From: Morinoia aosen
Lineage: Eukaryota; Arthropoda; Malacostraca; Amphipoda; Talitridae
Reading direction: 5' to 3'
Length of the DNA: 64,000 nucleotides
Assembly (NCBI GenBank): GCA_030386875.1
Contig: CM059562.1
Span: forward strand, 64,602,201 to 64,666,200
Positions 60,898 through 64,000 of the stretch are shown here, piece after piece. The notes below the pieces were generated by a model. It did no database searches and was not told the DNA's origin. It saw only the letters and a list, made by a program, of their open reading frames with translations. The stretch's first letter is position 1. Every line of letters starts with the position of its first letter. Made by a program: the position numbers and the translations under genes.

Positions 60898-61875
60898 TGT
60901 GAGGTTTAAGGAGAAAGTAAACACACAATCCGCAAGAATAACTCTTTTCGTTAAATCAGAAAGGAAACGTTATCCTGCGTAGTTAATACAAAGTGGCGTC
61001 CCCTTGTAATTGCGGAGAAACGCCCGATTACGTTAAAACGTAAAGAAACTTGTTGAACAAGAAGCATCGCTGTACTCCAAGAAACGTCGAAGTTTTTACG
61101 AAAGTAGAAAAGATACTTCAACGCGTAGCCGAAAGCTGAAACAAAAGAAAACTTGCTCAGTGAGCTAATTCTTCCGGCTATCAACCTATTTGTACAATGT
61201 AAGCACAGTGTTTCAGGGTCTCTACACGCACTAGTCAGTCACAAACCTGGCCTAATTTACAGGTGACAATGAACAAATTAGCGGATGGACGCACAATAAC
61301 GAAAAGGTTGCCGTCGTTCCAGAAGCGTCATTTGCGGCAGAATAAAACCAGAGCCTGGTTGACATACGGAGTCCCGATGCGGTAGTTTTCTACGGAACAA
61401 AGAATTCGGCGTTCTAAAGAGCTTCCGAAATTACGGTGTAAAGCATTAATGTCACAAGTTTAATAGAGAGCCTAGTCAGCACGGTATTTACCTTCGAATT
61501 TAATGGATGCGAAGATAATTCCAGTGTAGGAAGAGGAAATCAGTAGAAGGGAGGCCTGCCAGTGTCTACAGCAATAAAGTAATAAGCAAAGAAACTAGAC
61601 GTAATTTAGGTTAGTATGTTAGACTAAAAGTTAATCAAAGATCTAAACTGACAGACCTAGAAGTTCAAACGTGCTTGAAGGGTAAACGTAACATAAGGAA
61701 ATGGAAGGGTTTGTACAAATTAATAAGTAGGTAAGTAGAAAGAGGTGTCCTGGATACAGAACCGCCCAGGAGCTCCGGTCCACGTGAAGTGTGTAATGCG
61801 TCTGATAGCTTAAGGCAAATCTCACGCCTCTACGCCTTCCGCTGACTCGTTAAGGCTCTAATGAAATTCGTCACA
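60898..61875 (-). repeat. 5' LTR of the BEL/Pao element
   Basis: 978 bp. As the upstream LTR it should carry the promoter for the genomic RNA. Relative to the other LTR it has three substitutions (61377, 61414, 61596). The one at 61414 changes a minus-strand tttata to tttaga; whether that string is a TATA element is unknown. Confidence 0.95.
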
Positions 61876-61879
61876 AAGT
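61876..61879. repeat. Target-site duplication, right copy (aagt)
   Basis: Matches 54416-54419. The satellite resumes here, at first with diverged monomers (agcatcacataaatcgcag). Confidence 0.65.
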
Positions 61880-64000
61880 AGCATCACATAAATCGCAGTT
61901 TAAGTATCGCCGCAGAAGTCGCAGTTGAAGAAGCAACACAGAAGCCGCAGTTGAAGTAGCAACACAGAAGCCGCAGTTGAAGTAGAAACACAGTAGCTGC
62001 AGTTGAAGTAGCGAAATAGCAACACAGAAGCCGCAGTTGAAGAGGAAAAGTAGCGACGCAGAAGCCGCAGTTGAAGCAGCGAAGTGAAATCACAGAAGCC
62101 GCAGTAGTAGTAGTGACACAGAAGCCGCAGTAGAAGTAGCAACACAGAAGCCGCAGTAGAAGTAGCAACACAGAAGCCGCAGTTGAAGTAGCGAAGCAGA
62201 AGCCGCAGTTGAAGTAGCGAAGCAGAAGCCGCAGTTGAAGTAGCGATGTAGCGACGCAGTTGAAGTAGCGATGTAGCGACGCAGAAGCCGCAGTAGAAGT
62301 AGCGACACAGAAGCCGCAGGAGAAGTAACGACACAGAAGCCGCAGGAGAAGTAGCGACACAGAAGCCGCAGGAGAAGTACCGACACAGAAGCCGCAGGAG
62401 AAGTAGCGACACAGAAGCCGCAGGAGAAGTAGCGACACAGAAGCCGCAGGAGAAGTAGCGACACAGAAGCCGCAGGAGAAGTAGCGACACAGAAGCCGCA
62501 GGAGAAGTAGCGACACAGAAGCCGCAGGAGAAGTAGCGACACAGAAGCCGCAGGAGAAGTAGCGACACAGAAGCCGCAGGAGAAGTAGCGACACAGAAGC
62601 CGCAGGAGAAGTAGCGACACAGAAGCCGCAGGAGAAGTAGCGACACAGAAGCCGCAGGAGAAGTAGCGACGCAGAAGCCGCAGTAGAAATAGCGACGCAG
62701 AAGCCGCAGTAGAAGTAGCGACGCAGAAGCCGCAGTAGAACTAAAGACGCAGACGCCGCAGATGAAGTAGCGACGCAGACGCCGCAGATGAAGTAGCGAC
62801 GCAGAAGCCGCAGTCTAAGTAGCGACGCAGAAGCCGCAGTAGAAGTAGCGAAGCAGAAGCCGCAGTAGAAGTAGCGAAGCAGAAGCCGCAGTGAAAGTAG
62901 CGACGCAGAATCCGCTGTAAAAGTAGCGACGCAGAAACCGCTGTAAAAGTAGCGACGCAGAAACCGCTGTAAAAGTAGCGACGCAGAAACCGCTGTAAAA
63001 GTAGCGACTCAGAAGCCGCAGTAGAAGTGGCGACGCGAACCCGCAGTAGAAGTAGCGACGCAGAAGCCGCAGTTGAATGGCGAAGTAGCGACACAGAAGC
63101 CGCAGTAGAAGTAGCGACACAGAAGCCGCAGTAGAAGTAGCGACACAGAAGCCGCAGTAGAAGTAGCGACACAGAAGCCGCAGTAGAAGTAGCGACACAG
63201 AAGCCGCAGTAGGAGTAGCGACACAGAAGCAGCAGTAGGAGTAGCGACACAGAAGCAGCAGTTGAAGTAGCGAAGCAAAAGCCGCAGTTAAAGTAGCGAA
63301 TTAGCAAAGCTGAAGCCGCAGTAGAAGTAGCAAAGCAGAAGCCGCAGTTGGAGAAGCGAAGTAGCGACACAAAAGCCGCAGTTGAAGAAGCGAAGTAGCA
63401 ACACAGAAGCCGCAGTTGAAGAAGCGAAGTAGCAACACAGAAGCCGCAGTTGAAGAAGCGAAGTAGCAACACAGAAGCCGCAGTTGAAGAAGCGAAGTAG
63501 CAACACAGAAGCCGCAGTTGAAGAAGCGAAGTAGCAACACAGAAGCCGCAGTTGAAAAAGCGAAGTAGCAACACAGAAGCCGCAGTTGAAGAGAAGTAGC
63601 GACGCAAGAGCCGCAGTTGAAGTAGCGAAGTAGAAACACAGAAGCCGCAGTAGAATTAGTGACACAGAAGCCGCAGTAGAAGTAGCAACACAGAAGCCGC
63701 AGTTGAAGTAGCGAAGCAGAAGCCGCAGTTGAAGTAGCGAAGCAGAAGCCGCAGGGTAAGTAGCGAAGCAGAAGCCGCAGGGTAAGTAGCGAAGCAGAAG
63801 CCGCAGTTGAAGTAGCGAAGCAGAAGCCGCAGTTGAAGTAGCGAAGCAGAAGCCGCAGTTGAAGTAGCGAAGCAGAAGCCGCAGTTGAAGTAGCGACGCA
63901 GAAGCCGCAGTTAAAGTAGCGACGCAGAAGCCGCAGTTAAAGTAGCGACGCAGAAGCCGCAGGAGAAGTAGCGACACAGAAGCCGCAGGAGAAGTAGCGA
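61876..64000. repeat. 26-bp satellite array, segment 3, runs off the window
   Basis: Same monomer and orientation as before. A very homogeneous run of about ten identical aggagaagtagcgacac-type monomers lies at about 62393-62668. The module marker gcgatgtagcgacgcag (62243) and the accgctgtaaaag variants (about 62910-63000) link this segment to 52.6-54.1 kb on the other side of the retrotransposon. Further right, 34-bp monomers with agaagcgaagtagcaac dominate about 63350-63600. The array is still continuing at the last base. Confidence 0.96.

Larger units (their letters stand above)
54420..61875 (-). mobile_element. BEL/Pao LTR retrotransposon, nearly intact
   Basis: The 7456-bp element is read from the minus strand. 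It has two 978-bp LTRs with TG...CA ends, a leader (60784-60897), gag, pol with a complete enzyme set, and a short spacer (55398-55424) before the downstream LTR. The domain order gag, zinc knuckles, protease, RT, RNase H, integrase, DUF5641, with DUF1759 in gag, is diagnostic for BEL/Pao. No env-like ORF follows pol. Only a weak purine run (ggcggag) precedes the downstream LTR as a polypurine tract candidate. A tgg-starting primer-binding-site candidate lies at about 60853-60870, unusually far (27 nt) from the upstream LTR; neither is secure. LTR identity of about 99.7% indicates recent insertion. The only visible defect is the gag-pol frame offset. Confidence 0.93.

Noticed and set aside
2368..64000. 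Centromeric identity of the array
   Set aside because: Array size and homogenisation would suit a centromere, but I see no CENP-B-box-like motif and sequence alone cannot show it. Chromatin data for the centromeric histone would be needed.

Overview
The window looks like nuclear DNA of an animal, most likely an arthropod, although the species cannot be fixed from the sequence. The reasons are a BEL/Pao LTR retrotransposon (a metazoan-specific group), a hAT-type DNA transposon remnant, and a very large simple satellite. No host gene, rRNA or tRNA was recognised. All the real coding capacity belongs to the two transposable elements, both read from the minus strand.

Layout: 1-2367 is AT-rich single-copy-looking flank with no gene I can support. 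From about 2368 to the right edge the window is one head-to-tail array of a 26-bp monomer (example 12974-12999), interrupted twice. It falls in three segments, 2368-25814, 27348-54419 and 61876-64000, about 52.6 kb or 82% of the window, on the order of 2000 monomers. All monomers I read have the same orientation. The first interruption (25815-27347) is a 1533-bp hAT-like element with perfect 16-bp terminal inverted repeats and a 401-codon partial transposase. The second (54420-61875) is a 7456-bp BEL/Pao element with 978-bp LTRs differing at three positions, a gag ORF and a full-length pol ORF with zinc knuckles, protease, reverse transcriptase, RNase H and integrase.

The array has structure at several scales. 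Monomers vary in sequence and length (23, 26 and 34 bp are common). Monomer variants are ordered into kilobase modules, which are duplicated in tandem with periods of about 4.2-4.7 kb (4-24 kb), 4163 bp (29.1-37.4 kb), about 4.36 kb (42.2-50.9 kb), and a nested 10,558-bp offset. Some duplicates appear identical or differ at one base over more than 4 kb, so amplification is very recent unless it is an assembly artefact. The left edge is the most diverse and degenerate part, as expected for a satellite homogenised by unequal exchange in its interior.

Because 26 is not a multiple of 3 and the minus-strand consensus has no stop in any frame, the array yields dozens of long overlapping open frames (up to 1339 codons) of Leu/Cys/Arg/Ser-rich sequence with a 26-residue period. 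These are by-products of the repeat, not genes. The most informative signals are the ordered duplication hierarchy, the bias of monomer variants toward CpG transitions, the nine unoccupied paralogous copies of the hAT target site, and the one-base frame offset between gag and pol at an A8 tract.
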